A stretch of DNA of 64,000 nucleotides, from positions 34,459,348 through 34,523,347 of the forward strand of contig OZ021721.1 in NCBI GenBank assembly GCA_963978545.1, read 5' to 3'. The DNA is from Linyphia triangularis. Lineage: Eukaryota; Arthropoda; Arachnida; Araneae; Linyphiidae. Position numbers and translations under genes: made by a program. The notes beneath the pieces are model-generated. The model worked only from the letters and a program-made list of their open reading frames with translations. It had not been told where the DNA came from and did no database searches. Of the stretch, positions 36,600 through 50,903 are shown piece after piece. The number at the start of each line of letters is the position of its first letter. The first letter of the stretch is position 1.

Positions 36600-38957
36600 C
36601 AGTGGCGGCTGGTGCAGGGGGCCAGGGGGGCCTGGGTCCCCTCACTTTTTTGGACCCTGGCCCCACTTACATAAATGCTTGTTAATATTGTTTTGTTGTA
36701 GGATTTTTTTAATATTTAAAAAAAAAAAAAAAAGCTTAAAACTTATTTATTCTGTCATTAGACATTAACTATTGTGAAGGGAGCAGGGAGCTCTTGCAAC
36801 AAACTCGAAAAAATGTTAATCAATCACAATCATTACTGCAAAAAAGCAACCCTTCTCTTAAAATGCTAGTTTTCCTGGGGACAAAATGACCCCTTCTTCG
36901 GACGACCTTGAATTTGAAACCGATAGGGCATATAAGGTTGCGACTTTCACGTGACATCCTGTTTTTCCAAAGCATAAATACAAAATTTCTAAAACATCCC
37001 TGATCACTCTGCTCTGGGATGGACTTCTCTGTAAAGGAATGGCCATTTTTTGTAGAGACGCCGATTGCACGTTGGTCCTCTAGTATGACGGTGCGAAAAA
37101 AGTGGCTACAATAAAGATCCCTTGCATTCATTTTCGCTCTTTGTTTTTCAAAATGTAAGAGTAAGATTTTCTCTGCAAATTGTTTTTATTTAGATATTTA
37201 CTTTTTTCCCGAAAAATGTTTGAGTATTTAAATGTCGTCCATATGATCGGAAGAAGTGATTTGTCTCACATTAATATTTGATATCCTATTAAATTATTAA
37301 CGTAACTTACAATCCGATGCCATCAACGGAAGAATTTCTATATAGAGAATAAAAAAATTTCTTCTCTAAATAAGTGGCTCCACTAGAACTAAGCCATCGT
37401 ATAATGCTGTGTTAAAGTTAAAGGATGAACGTCAAAGTTACAGAATTTTCACCCCCCCCCCCCTCTCCCTCTCTCCCAAATAATATGTAAAATGAAACCA
37501 GAAAAAAATTTCATGAGCATTTAGTAAAGAATCTGAGTCATGAACCTACACCCTTTAAAAAGCAAAATCATACAAGCAATTTGAAATGGTCAAATAAAAT
37601 TTGTGCATTCTTAAAATTGAAGAAACGATGTTAATTCTTAACTCAGGTAGGATCCAATTCTCAAAATAAATTCTGAATTAAATAAAATATTAAAATTTGA
37701 AGCTAGTTCCATGTTTGCTCAACTTCTTTTCAAAATATCAAGAATCATGGTAAAATACCTATTTTTAACTATCGTTATGTCAAAACTCATTAACCAGAGG
37801 CAATATATTCAATTCACATGTGAAACGTCGTCGAATCGAGCCCCATCGGATGTTTTGCAGGTTGATTTCAATGTAAGTAGACATCTCAAATTTGAGATGC
37901 ATATGCAATGCATTTTTCAAGTAATTATTCATCCTCAAATCAAGTAATTATTCATTTTTTCATGAATTTAAATTAAAACAGTTGAATTGGTCAATATAAC
38001 AATACCTCTGACTTTGGTTGCAAATTTATAAATATTGCACATTCTAAGTTAATGGCATTTTTCATTACTTCTACTGTTAAGCCAAAATTATTTTGCATGA
38101 ATTGATTCATGAAATATAATTGACTTGAATATGAGGAGCAATACCGATGTCTTTAAAATGATTTATTTAAATTATTTTAAAACATTATAAATTATTTATT
38201 TAAGTATTTACTCTAAAGTTACGAAAAGTGAAATTGTTGCTGTTGGCATTTTTTTTTTTTTTTTCTATGATTCATGTAATATTTGATGAAAATTTTTCCC
38301 CTGTGATTTCTACAGAATTTTTAACCAAGGTTTTGACTTTATTTATTTTATAACTCTTCCCTAACTCTTCGTTTTCTCTTTCTTTCTCTAAATACAGAAT
38401 AGAAATTGAGTGACATCGGTTTTCATACTTTCACTTATTTTTTTGTGACAGTGGCAAGGGGGTGCAGATCGCATGCAAAAGGGTGCAGAGTGGCTAAAGC
38501 TTCAAACCAGGAATTTTCAACCGTGAATGAGTATTGGATTTCTTACGGAACAATTTATAAATAGATATGCCCGTAATTTTACGTTCAATTGAATAATTTG
38601 AAGCCTATACTTTACTTTTTTGCCTAGGAATTCTTCGCTTCATTTTTAATTTTCAAAAGCAAAAGGTGCAAGTGCATTCATTTTACCCTTCCTGACGTCG
38701 TCCATTCTCAAACGAAACGTCGCGTAGTTTTTGTAATAATAATTATTTTTATTGAAATATTTACTTTATCAGATATCAGTATGTTTAGATAATTTAACTG
38801 TTTAATAATCTTGTAGTTTTGTTTTCCCATTTTTTTAAGTAACATTTACAAAATTACATGAAATTCATGTGTCTTGATATTTGCATGTCCCCCCCCCCCA
38901 TGACATGCAATTGTTAATTTGGGCCCCCTCACTTTTTATTCCCACGAGCCGTCACTG
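36600..38957. mobile_element. hAT-type DNA transposon, non-autonomous, about 2.36 kb
   Basis: The 8-bp duplication TCCTGATG is perfect at 36592-36599 and 38958-38965. The element starts CAGTGGCGGCTGGTG and ends CACGAGCCGTCACTG, terminal inverted repeats matching at 13 of 15 bases and fitting the hAT pattern (CAGTG ends, 8-bp duplication). Subterminal GGGGGCC/GGGCCCCC tracts are also inverted. Only short chance frames are present inside, so no transposase can be supported. It contains a further repeat at about 38440-38710. Confidence 0.88.
38440..38710. repeat. Dispersed repeat nested in the hAT element
   Basis: GGGGGTGCAGATCGCATGCA at the left and AAAGGTGCAAGTGCATTC with CCCTTCCTGACGTCG at the right match the 23.9-kb repeat in the same order. 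It lies near the right end of the 36.6-kb hAT element and is probably a nested insertion. Confidence 0.6.
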
Positions 38958-38965
38958 TCCTGATG

Positions 38966-41779
38966 CATTCCTGAATTCCTCTGCACGTGAGAACAATTGT
39001 GAGAAAACGTGAGAAAGAAAGTTTGTCAAACAATCCCCTCTCAACGTTGAAGCAAAGCGTAATCTAGGCACAAATGGCTGGCAAAACAAAAAGAAAATCC
39101 TGTCCTCGATTACTTTAATTTCTTGGGAAAAACGATTTAAGTGTTAACGGTGGTGTTCGAAGGTCTTCTCTTGTTTCCCACACCTTATGCTTGCTTCCTG
39201 TCTGATACCTTAAATGAATGATACGTGTTGATAACTACCGTAATTACGGGACTTAGGTGGAATTCTCGGTAAAGATGCATTCGTCCATATATTTGTCAAC
39301 GACTGGGTAAATGCACCGTACTAAATCACCTTTGCATAGCGATATCCGTTCAGTCTCAGTGCCAGACCTCCCTCAGTGCTTGGGAAAATTTAAGAGACTC
39401 CTTTTCCCTGACTAAGAAAAAAGCTGTCCCTCCCCCACTGAAGCGGGAAATAAAAGGAGTTGAAGGTGTCTGGTCCTAAACAGTGACTGATATCGCATCC
39501 AGTTCCTGCAATCCATCACGCCTCTTCCAGTGACAAAAGGATAATCTTTTTATTTGTATGATGTGCCTGGGTGGTAACAACTGGTGTGCAATTTGCGAGA
39601 AATGCGAGCTTTGTTCATTGAAGCTTCATCATTAAATTGGTTTCTGCTTTTTGGTTTTCTTCGCAATGTTTGGAATGATAATGATCAGCATCGAACATGT
39701 GATTACAACACTCTTGTAGTTAAATAAATTAAAAACACCCCACTAATGGGTTAAGAATCAACAGAGCAAGACTTTAATGATGATGAGTTCACTGAAAATA
39801 CACTTATTTGAGATTGAGACCGTTTTTCCATTCATGAACTTGAATGAAAGATTCATCAAGCGTTCGAATTTGTTTTTGCATACTGTACACAAACAAACCC
39901 ACTCCGTAATTTTAGTATTCTGCTTACAACTCTTTAAGAGAGAGGGTATGACGTTAAACAAAAATACATCTTCAATATAATTCAGCTTGCATATAAAACT
40001 TCAAAAATTGGAAATTTTTAAAACTTTAGATACATTTTTTTAATCAACTTCTGTAAATAAAATCAAAATTAATCTGTTTCAAGAATTACGCTTTTAGACA
40101 AATATTTTAGTTGTAGAAATATTTATTCCCAATAGGATTCCAATTAAAAAAAATAAAATAATGTGGTGGAATTGCTTTGAAATATGGCTTACATTCTTAC
40201 GTTCTCCCCCCCCCCCCTTACCCCATTGAATTCTAGAAAATGTCGGAGAGGGTAGAATGAATGAGACATTTCTAATGTTTCGCACTTTAAAGGTCAAAAA
40301 CATAATACCTTAGAATTTTCTCGTAGTCTATATGTCTATCCAAAACAATAAAGGCCGAACAATTAGAGAACTGGTTGGATGATTTAAACTAAATTTGGTA
40401 CGCAACTACTTCAAAAGCACCTAAAAATAGATCATTAAGATTTTTTGATTTTTTTTTAATAACAATTTATTTTCAAGTATGAGACATTTTTTACATTTAT
40501 TATAATGGTCTTAGTACCAAATGAAAACCAAAGACAAAGACAAAAAGGATTTTCAAAATATATGATATTAATGGATTGCTATGTATTTTTCTAACAAAAT
40601 ATCTAATTAATTGTCAGAAAATACATATCCACTTATCCTTAAATCTAAAATTTAGAGGTAGGAAAATTAAAAAAAAAAGAGTCGGGTAAGTTGAAAACTA
40701 CGAATATTTAACATAAAAATGATTGCGTTTTATCAAAATATTTTAGATTAAAATAATTTAATTTAAACATGTTTAAAGGTTGAGTTACGTTTATGCTAGG
40801 CGTGTGAATATTTGCTCTTGACAATGTTTTATTATATTTTAAGGAATAAATCAACATTATTCGAACTGCAAATGAAACATAATATGATTTTGAAAAATAT
40901 TGTATTTACAAAATCTTCTTTGCAAGCTATCTCATGTATCTAACTGTAATATTCTACAAGATAAAAAATTTCATGAATACCTAAATTTCCCCGGCCAGTA
41001 TTCATATTGGGTTGAATGGGATAGTATACGGATACTTAAATTCACAATAAAACATAAAAGGGCTCTTAAAAATAAAATTGCGGCAGGGAATTTCTGAATC
41101 AAACAAGGATCAGATTTTATATACAACTATTTGTATGTGTGATTTTTCAACTAAAAATCAAGTAAAATTTCAATAAATTCAGATCGGTTTAGGTTGAAAG
41201 TTGCCACTTTGTGTTTTGTTTCGATAGAAATTAAAATTTACCATAAAAATTTGCCTAAAAAAATCTCAAACATATTTCTTCTTATTTATTACATGCATCA
41301 TAAGGACAAGAGTCATGTACAAAGGGAATGCTATCTCTACTTCTTTTGATCCACCATCATAATCACCACACCTCATAAACGAAACTAATCCCGTGAAAGA
41401 AAGTGGATTATCACAATAAATTTAATTATTTTAAGTAAGCGGAAAAAATAAATATTTCATTTTGGAAGATTGATCCTTCATTTACCAAAGGCAATCATAT
41501 AGTACACCAATACGCAATTAAACTGTATTAAAAATACGATAAATACCAGTATTCATATTTGTTAAGATCAATTTAATAGTTCGTTGTATGATAATTCAAC
41601 TAAGGATAAAGGAAATACTACATAAAAAAACACATTGCCATAAGATGCTTCCAGAGTGTAAAATTATAACCTACATAAAATAAAAAAAACCTGGAAGTGT
41701 TACTATCAACATTCTTTCACCTCACACTTGCTATCCCCTTTTCCAGTACGCTTTGAGGTCAATCAAATGAAAAGGGATT
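38966..41779. other. Non-coding sequence with a GC-richer block
   Basis: The block at about 39150-39540 is compositionally distinct, with few homopolymers, and might be a regulatory region. No ORF or repeat was recognised. A C-run lies at 40206-40217. Confidence 0.4.
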
Positions 41780-41785
41780 ACTTAC

Positions 41786-41960
41786 CCGTGTTTAGATACG
41801 GCCAACTGCCCTATAGCAATTGATTGTGCAAGCAGCCCGCTCGGCGCGTGGCATGACGCTGCCCCTGCGTCATTCAAGTACAGGCTCCTTTACTATAGTC
41901 CCTTCTGTTATCAGGATCGGCTCTTCGAAAATAGAACCAAGCAGGACCATTATTGAAGTG
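41786..41960 (-). other. Candidate non-coding exon ending in a consensus donor
   Basis: This GC-richer island in AT-rich DNA includes segments such as GCCACGCGCCGAGCGGGC on the minus strand. It ends with ACACGG followed by GTAAGT at 41785-41780. It lies about 10.6 kb upstream of the ligand ATG on the same strand, so it could be an upstream untranslated exon or a promoter of that gene. The 5' limit is arbitrary. No coding potential was recognised. It could equally be an unrelated regulatory element. Confidence 0.25.
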
Positions 41961-44900
41961 TATAAGGGGAAAAAAACTTAAATGTTAATGAAAGTTTCTT
42001 AGAAAGTGTTTTTAAAGAATATATTTAACTGAACATAACATGGGGGGGGGGGGGGGATGGGAATGGTTGGCTATAGTTCAGAAGCTCGAAAACAGGATAT
42101 TATTTCGTGTGAAGCAGAATTTCAATACAGATCGGGTGTCAATAATTAAATTTAGAACCGTGTAGATACTTTTCTAATAAATTTAACTTCAAAAAAATGT
42201 GATCGAAATACTTTTGAGACAGTGAGAAAATGATATATGAATAAACTCTTAAAAAGTGTAGTATATTTCAAGGAATTGCGAGGAGGTTAACTTTACTGGC
42301 TGAACAGTTTGGAAACAAATTTTTTGACAAAAAAAAAATCCAATTAAGTTTTAAATAACTGTCATGTAATTGTTATCCGCGAAATATCATTTGCAAACTT
42401 TTTTTAATTAAATAAACGAATCATTAAAGATTAAATTAATTTTTAAATATAATTTCTTTGTGGCCTCAGTAGCGAGTATACAATTTTTTCCCCTCAAAAA
42501 TCTGTTTAATTTCAACAGGCTTTATGGATACCCTGTTGTATCTCGGTGAATTTCCTAAAATAATTAGTTCGCCACAAATTTTTTTATTTCAAACAATTCA
42601 TTATTTCAAAACGATATTGGTGCAATTTTTAATAAATATTCACAATTAGTACTGTAGTATTAAAACTTATCCCTCACATTAAAATAAGTATGCAAACATG
42701 TAAACATTAGATGTCAAATTTTTCTTCATTCACAGGATGTGGGCCCATTAGTTTCATAAAGTAAAATAGTTTAGCAAGCTCATAAACTTAAAAAAATACT
42801 CTCGATCTGTTCTGAATAATTTTAATTGTATCAGTTTAATCAATTTGGGCTGTCAATGATACTCAGTTAGTTTTATTTTGATGGTAATGATGAAAATCAA
42901 AGGAATAAGAGGAATATCAAAGGAAAGAGATGGTAGAGTTGAAAACCAAAGGAATAAGGTTGATATATCTTAACCTTTATTAAAAAAGTACTACTTAATA
43001 TTTTTTTATTGTTTTTATATCTGCATATAAATGTATAAAGGAATTAAAACCTGATCTAATTTTCTAATTAAAGAATCAAAGTTCATTTAAATATACGCTT
43101 GAATATTTTAGCTTCTTCATTTTTAAAAGAGTACACAAAGAGCCTGTGATGATAACATGAACTCAGTACAATATAAACTAACGAACAAATTTGTAGTTCC
43201 CGCACAATTTAAGTTTGAAAATTTCCACAGTATCAAACTTTGCATAATTTCCAAACATCCTAATCTAAGCTTATCTTGTAAAGTTTTAAAATTCCATCTC
43301 TTCATCTTTTCATTACAAGAATCAACTGATTTTAACGCAGTCACAAAGTTTCGTAAAAAAAAGCACCTTACCCACTTGCTGCCGCGAATTCCGTTGCTGT
43401 GACGTCACAAGCACAGATGTCACAAAAAGTGACCCAATCGTAATAAGGCCCTTTTTTTAAAAAAAATAAATAAAAAAAAAAAACACCTCACTCAAGTAGC
43501 CACAGAATATCCATTTTTAAATATCCCCTACATTCCCCCCGGATCAAATAGAGTAATGAAATTAAAACCCCCAAACACTTGAAGACTTGACAGAGCGTTG
43601 AAAAGGAAACTCAAAAAACCGACATCAAATCAACCCAGGGGTCGAATATAGACGCAACGCTCTATTTTAATCGCATTGAAGCACAAGGGGGGAGTGAAAG
43701 ACTAGCCCGAGCTAAAGTCCTAAATCCAATTGGATTTATTTCAGTTTTAATAAACCGATTTTGCGGTAAGCGCCGAAAATAACTTTTTGTTACCACATGT
43801 AACACAGATGGATCGCTTAGAAAAAAAACAATTTTTTTTTTTTTTTTTTTTACGTGCTTAAAATGTTGTCTATAAAAATATAGAATGTTTAGTTTGAAAT
43901 ATTTTATCTTAAACAGTGATGATTTTTCTATAAATTTGTATTTTAAATTTCGTTTTTCTATTTTCATAGTTTTGTCTGTGTCATACTTTTGAATTTTAGA
44001 TTTAAAATGTCATATTCTTTATGGGTTTTTTTTTACAAAAATCTTAAGAAATTTAGTTTACTTATTAAAACTATTTGTAATAATAAGAGAGGGAACATTT
44101 CAATAACAATAACGCAAAATTTAATTTAAACAATTTAACACGAGTCTAGTCTAACGCGTATACTCTAAATGTATTTTATTAATAAAAATTAGTTTTTTAG
44201 AAAATACTCATTTTCAATAGTGATTATAATTTAAAAGTTTATATTTTTATTTGTTAAATGTAAATAGTTGTCTACCAATAGTAAACAAAGTTTCTGTATT
44301 AAGTGCATTTAACTTCTTAAAGTACATAATTTGGAAAAAGAAGGAAAAGGATCGGTATTAAAGCCATTTAGAAACGTGAAATTAATACTCTTATTGTACG
44401 ATACTTTTTCTTTCATAATTGTTGGAAGTTTCATTATTAATAGAGCCCATAAGGCATGGGAGGCCGTTTGGGGGATCCCAAATGGCATGAAAAATTCTGA
44501 ATTAGTATGTAATTATCAATATTCTGGCTCAGCGCACTATGGATCAAAGCCATAAAATATGAAAATATATTTTAATAACTAGTAATAATTATTAAAATAA
44601 CAGTATTTCTACATTAATTTAACTAAGACGGCAATAGACTGCAATCGAAATTGTCATTAATATTTAAATAGCATCAACAACTGTCGGTGCGTGCCCCATC
44701 TACTTAAAGTAATCGTTTTATAGTATAGGTTTAGGTAACTTCATTAAAAATAGTAGTTTTAACAAAAAAGTTACAACTTAGGCTCAAACGTTCAACCAAT
44801 TTCAACTAAACAGCTAAGAATACAAGCAAACCATCTCCTCCCTCCCCTCACATATTTTTTTTTTCTTTTTCGGAAAGTGACTTACAAGTGTTGTGTTTCA

Positions 44901-47734
44901 CATACATCAACATAGTAACTGTATCATCATTTCTCCCCTCCCCCTCCCTTCTTTTCAAGTGACGTACTTCTCTTATTGTTTATGTGTGCTGTACATCGAT
45001 GATGCTGTGATGAGGCTTGTCAAGCTGCATCCTAGGATATCGATAATTCAAAATACAAGTACAAAATATTGATCAACTACAGGAAAAGACCATCTAGGTT
45101 GATTCCGTTGTCCAAAAATTTGACTAGATCAGAATTATCAGCTCTCCATTTATCCCTTAACCGAGTGTTTTGGATCTGGAGATTTTGGATATGTACAAGA
45201 AAATACAAACTTTTAAAAAAGAACCAGGCAAGTTAATCTCTCAAGAGCAATGCCTCTAATCAATCGCTCAACCGAATCCTTCCGACTCCAACGACAATAA
45301 AAAAAAAAAAAAAAAAAAAAAAACCCGCTTGTGATTCAATCCCTTTTTGAAGTGGAGCACCCGATCAGTGAGTGTTGAAGATACGATTGAAATGTTGCTG
45401 AACATTTGGTGCAACCGGGGTTGAAAGTGGGGTGAGTAGAGGGTGTCGTTGCGCAAGTGCAGGATGGAGTGATTAAGTGGCCCCCAACTGTTGGCTCACC
45501 CCCCGAAGGAGTGATTGGGGTAACTACACTCTGCTTCACTACCTTTGACTGTTCAACGAGAGGCCACATTGCACAAGCCTTCTGTAACCGCTCGCACCTT
45601 CTGTAGATTTGATGAAAATAATTTTCTTGTCTGATATTGTTGGTGATTTCTTACTGCTGAGAAAAGAAAAATCGGGAGGTATTTTGTGGAAGAATCTATA
45701 TCCTCGATAATATTAAGACATGATGAAAATTTGATTGAAATTAGTTGAGCCATATTTGACGTGACTCATTGTGAATCCTTCACAGGGGAGTAAGCAGAGA
45801 TTCTTTTCGGGAGGGGATATGAAATTATAACTCAGCAAATAATAATAATTTTTGTTATTAATGGCAAATGTGTTTAATTTCAAGTACTTTTCCAACATAT
45901 GTTCAGAAATTTTAAATAAAAAATCCTTTGGTTTTTGCGTTCTGATAGCAAATTGAAAAATTTCGCGAAGGGATATATCCCCATATCCTTCCGCCTGGCT
46001 ACGCGCCGGATCCTTTAAATATGCAACAGTTATTAATGAGTAAGTTTGTCCTAGTCTGGGATGTGATCACTAAAAACTGAAATTTTCATTGATATTCTTT
46101 CAGCTATTTCAATAGTGACTTAGTGTTCAATCAAAATTTAGCTACTATGATATTTATAAGTTTTAATAAAAAAAAATATGAAAGCTCCGTAACCCCGTGT
46201 TGCGGAGATCCGTCATTGTGTATAGGTCTCACCATTTGACGCTTCGCTAACCAGGCTAACTTCACTCGATGAAAAGTGTACTTCTACAGAAGTCTAGGCT
46301 CATTGAGCTCGCTGAAAAGTTCATTGGTAACCAAGCATTGGCTCGCTTCGCTCGCTGAAAGAATCATTGCTGATAAAATATTTTAACTAAACAAAAAGTA
46401 AAATGTATTTTGGATCTACTGAAAACTTCATGCTTATAACTGAATACATAGTGAAGTTAGATTTGAAACCCTTCAATAGAAAAAAAAGAAAGGGATAAAA
46501 TGCCAGAAAATGTTAAAAAGGAATTTTCGAATAAAATTTGAAACATGTTCCTTAAAAAACAAATATTTTATAGTTAGAATATGTTACTGGAAATACTGGA
46601 AATTTCATTTTACATATTTAAAGCTATGATTTATTAAAAATTACAATAATTAATGTAGCATGTTAGCTATCATGAATGAGAAAAGCAAATGAAAATGAAC
46701 GTTTTAGTGAATGGTTGCTTTATTCTAGATTCTCCTTCTACTTATGAAGAAATAAGTAGAATAGTACATATATGTTTAGAAAGGAAAAAAAATTCATTAT
46801 TTTCAAAATCAAATTATTGAATGAAAATCTTACTTTGCTGTCCCCGTATCGCAGCTCATACTTAATATACTAGAGGGGAAAATTGAGTTATTTTAGCCAG
46901 TTAAGTAATTTTTTTCTCAAGAAAGTTAAGAGTTATTTTGTTGCTTTAAAAATTTAGTCACTATTTAAAATGTAAATGTAACATGTTAATGATACGCCAA
47001 AGTTTTGAAGCTTTACTACTCACTACAATGCAGCAAGTTGAATCCTTTACGTAAATAAAGCGTATTTGTTTATCCGAATGTATGGGTAGGTGATATTTAA
47101 AATGAGTACCGGTTCGTCTGTTTGTGTAAATGAACACTTAAAATCCAACCGTTATCTCAAAAGCATTAAATTATTAAAAGTAGAATAATCTATAAAGTAA
47201 AAGGAGATGCCTCTCTTTTTTACTTTGCAGGTCTTTAGTTTCTGTATTAGCTTACGATCAAAAAATGAAAAATCTGTACCAAAAATGAGCACAAACTCAT
47301 TCGCGTCCTATAATTGGACTCCATCTTTATATCAAAGTGTCACATAGTGTTCTAAAATTTGTTTACCCCTCATTTTACATGAAGTTTCATGAATAAGTTT
47401 TAGCATGAATTATAATTTGATTTAGATTATTTATGTTGTACATTGTAGATTTGAACATTAAATAAGAGCAATTTTTATTTAGTAGAAAATAAATATTTAA
47501 CTTTTAAAACCATAAATTGGAAAACAATAATTTTTTGAATTACAATTTGTTAACTACCGAGTAAAGAATAAAAGAATATAACTAAAATATAGTTAATTTA
47601 AATTGAAAAGAGTTCCAAACCCTAATAAGTTCATTATTTAAGAAATAGAGTTTAATAAGTTCACTAAAAAGCTTAATTTTTTTCAATCCCTTATATTAAC
47701 TTCGATTTTATTTGTTTGTGGGTGTGGGGCTGCG
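41961..47734. other. Non-coding sequence
   Basis: Landmarks are GC-richer blocks at 43370-43730 and 44830-45570. The second holds two similar pyrimidine-rich plus AAGTGAC-TAC segments near 44830 and 44935. The patch GGCTCGCTTCGCTCGC lies near 46350. No gene was supported. Confidence 0.45.
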
Positions 47735-47935
47735 GGGCAAATCTGTGGAAACCTAATTAGTCCACTTGCCATCATCTGACCAGGATAAAACTTGGCGGAT
47801 GGATTCGATGTCGATGACAATGCATTCTATCAAGTTTTGGGGGACTGTCACTGTCACTAAAAGGTCGCTTTTACAGAATACTAATAAACCTACTTGACAT
47901 CATCCATCGCTGAAATCGCATTTAACCGATCATGT
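47735..47935 (+). repeat. Dispersed repeat, pair with 9.34-9.55 kb
   Basis: This is the inverse copy of the 9.34-kb repeat, with roughly 80% identity over the core by eye. Confidence 0.8.
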
Positions 47936-50412
47936 TGAAACTTAGTAAACATGTTATGGAGATATTATCCTAAGATGTTAAAGTTTTTTTGGGGTTTTTT
48001 TTTGTAATTTTTCGCGCTATTTTACCTACTGCATAAAAGTTACAGAAATTGTCCTTTACCATTCAAATAATTTTAAGATTAAAATATTTAATTTTTGTTA
48101 AAACAAAATCCTTTTATTTAAGACCTTGCTCTACTATACGAAAAAATATTTAAATTAAACAATAATAATTAATGTTAAACTTCTTGTAAGAATGTTATAA
48201 TAGAAATGAGGGAGAAACAACATTTAAGACACTCACTTTGTGTTTATTTCTTCTGTGTTATAGATTTATTTTTGGATTCTCTGTAAATTGTTTGTTTTAT
48301 TAGTTTTAAAAATTTTATTTAATTTTATAATTTGTGCAAAAAAAAATAATTCATTCACAGGAAAAGGACGTTTTGGGCTGAAATAATTTAAACATTTCTA
48401 CGTTGCCTATGGAAAACTGCTCGATGCTCGGATAGGCCCACAAGTTAAATTTATTGTCAATGTTTGGTTCAAAATTTGATCTTGACTTTCCCCTTCCCCC
48501 CAGTTTACTTGAATTATACGCTAATAACTAATTCTGATGGTTTAATTCTTTGAATCCAATATATTTTAATACATCAAAATAATATGCCTAGAAACTATTC
48601 GTAATCTTTTACTTAATTGATTTTTTTCCTGATTTTTGATATAAAGTGAAAGGGACAGAAAGTTTGACATTTACTTTTTTTTTTTTTTTTTTTGTAAATC
48701 CTCTCACATTTAGGTTTTATTAGATATCAAATACAATGTAATTAAAAGGGGAAAAAGTACTGTAGAGATATTTCAAACTAAAAAAAAATCTTTGAAGTAT
48801 TTATTGATTAAATTTCTGTTCAATTACATTTTTATTTTGAGCACCTATCAGTTATCAAGCTAATAAACTTTTAATGTTTCTGATTGATAGATCTAAGTAA
48901 TTCAGTGTGTGTCGTTTGTGAATGTACGGAACAAAGGCACGGACTTAAGGATCACTCTCAAAATGTAAAATAATGATAATAAACATAAAATAGAACAACC
49001 ATCATTTTTACAAAGGGTTCCCTCACAATTAATTGCATCAAAAGCAAACTATTTTATTTGCTTGTTAAATCATGTTTTTATAATAACATGAAAATCCCAA
49101 GTAAATATTGACAAAATGAGCCACTAACAAAATATACTTTTAGTTTGTTTTGTTTAAATTGTGGTTTTACAATACAACCTCTCATTTTGAATTTTTTAAA
49201 AAGAGAAGGGAAAAAAAACACCACGCTTTATCCCAACCTGTTTATTGACAATCAAAATAAATAGGTACATCACAAAAAACAAAACAAAAATTTGCTCCAT
49301 GGGTGCAATATTTTTATGTTATTTATATAAAATATTAGTTTCACAAAGAAAAACATTTTACTTTGAACTGCAAGTTGTAAACTAGAATTTTATCCGTATA
49401 AAACAGTAACAGAAACCATTAGTCTCCCTACCACCGTTGAAGAAAAAAGCATCGCATTGTGTTTAAATTCCTTGCTTCGGTCAGTAGAGGGTTTGATTAA
49501 AGGGTAAAGTTTCTCGATGAAACATACAGAGATTTCTCTTCTTCGTAACCTGTGATCCACAAGTAGGGGAAAAGGGTAATTTAGGTCTGGTCGCATCGTC
49601 ATGCTTGGCTATCTACTAAATATACCGACGATTTTCAAGAAACTGGAATTCCAACAAATTATCTTCACATCAATAGCGACATTTCGTAATTTTATTTGTT
49701 ATTGCGACTTTTATTGCCCTCCTCATAGAGCGACACTAAACTTGTATTGTCAACAAGTATTATAAACTATACAAATGGGAATTGTTCGCGCAATGCCCAC
49801 GTTGGAAATAAAAAAAAAGTTTTTAGTCGGAAATCAAAAGGTTTTGGTAGGAAAACATCAAATAATCTGTGGTTATTATTCCAAAACTGTGAGAATGTAA
49901 ACACTGTAAGTGTTTTATAAGAAATTAAATTCTAATTAATTTATGTTAACATGAAAATTATTGAACATTTTCTTCATTTTTGTAAAATTAATGTATTTCA
50001 TATCTTCATGCTTTACAGAAGAGGTCTTTTTGGGTCATTCCATGTCAAATCAACACAAAAAAATGGCATATTCAACCTGACCCCTTCAGAACTTTATAAA
50101 ATTTTGCTCGCTCGTTGGATTCATAGTAAAAGAAAGAATGGCCAATATTAGGTATGAATATCTTTTGGTTTAAGAAATACGGTGATTCAAAAATAGGCCA
50201 AAAGGTCAAAATTTCGCATTTCTTGCTTTACAAATATGCACATAATTTTGTCCCTAATTATCATAGAACTTTGATTTTTGGTGTAAAAAAAAGCTGAATA
50301 TTTGCGCTTTCTTATGATTTATCATTTGTACCCATTTAAAAATATTTCCTTTTAAGGTCAAACAGTTTGACTTTTGACCCTCGATATCTCAAAAAGGGTA
50401 TTTTTATTTTTT

Positions 50413-50594
<182 letters not shown>

Positions 50595-50715
50595 CATACA
50601 TTAATTCTGTACAAAAATCTGTTGGTTTCATTTTGGGACCGCAATGGAATAATATGTTATAAATTTAAATGCTGACCCTTATCCTTAACTTCGCACGATT
50701 AGCGTCAATGCAAAA

Positions 50716-50903
50716 GGTTCACCTGATGTCTGAGAAGTTAGTGTTCTGGCCTCGCATGCCACAGATGCTAGGAGTTTGAATCCTGGACAAAACATTGATG
50801 TTCGTGGTGATTCGGAATCCACGTTAAGCTGTAGATCCCGGCCTGTTTAGCCGTTATTGTGCAAATAACAGGTCGTTGAGCGTACAAAACAACCAACCAA
50901 CAT
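50716..50903 (+). mobile_element. tRNA-derived SINE, 188 bp, inside a foldback arm
   Basis: The head resembles a tRNA gene with an internal B-box-like GAGTTTGAATCCTGG. The body includes GATTCGGAATCCACG and CTGTAGATCCCGGCCTG, and the 3' end is ACAACCAACCAACAT. It is flanked by AATGCAAAA (50707-50715) and AATGCCAAAA (50904-50913), a near-perfect target duplication. The right arm of the host element shows the unoccupied site (ATTGCAAAAGAATAT on the opposite strand). Confidence 0.82.

Noticed and set aside
36820..37131. 103-codon minus-strand frame inside the hAT element as a transposase fragment
   Set aside because: No hAT motifs (zinc-finger BED or dimerisation block) could be seen.
41786..41960. 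CpG-island promoter called with confidence
   Set aside because: GC enrichment and one donor alone do not prove transcription; retained only as a low-confidence candidate.
44331..44555. 74-codon open frame (with KAWEAVWGIPNG)
   Set aside because: It looked protein-like at first, but there is no recognisable family, start context or neighbouring exon; chance cannot be excluded.
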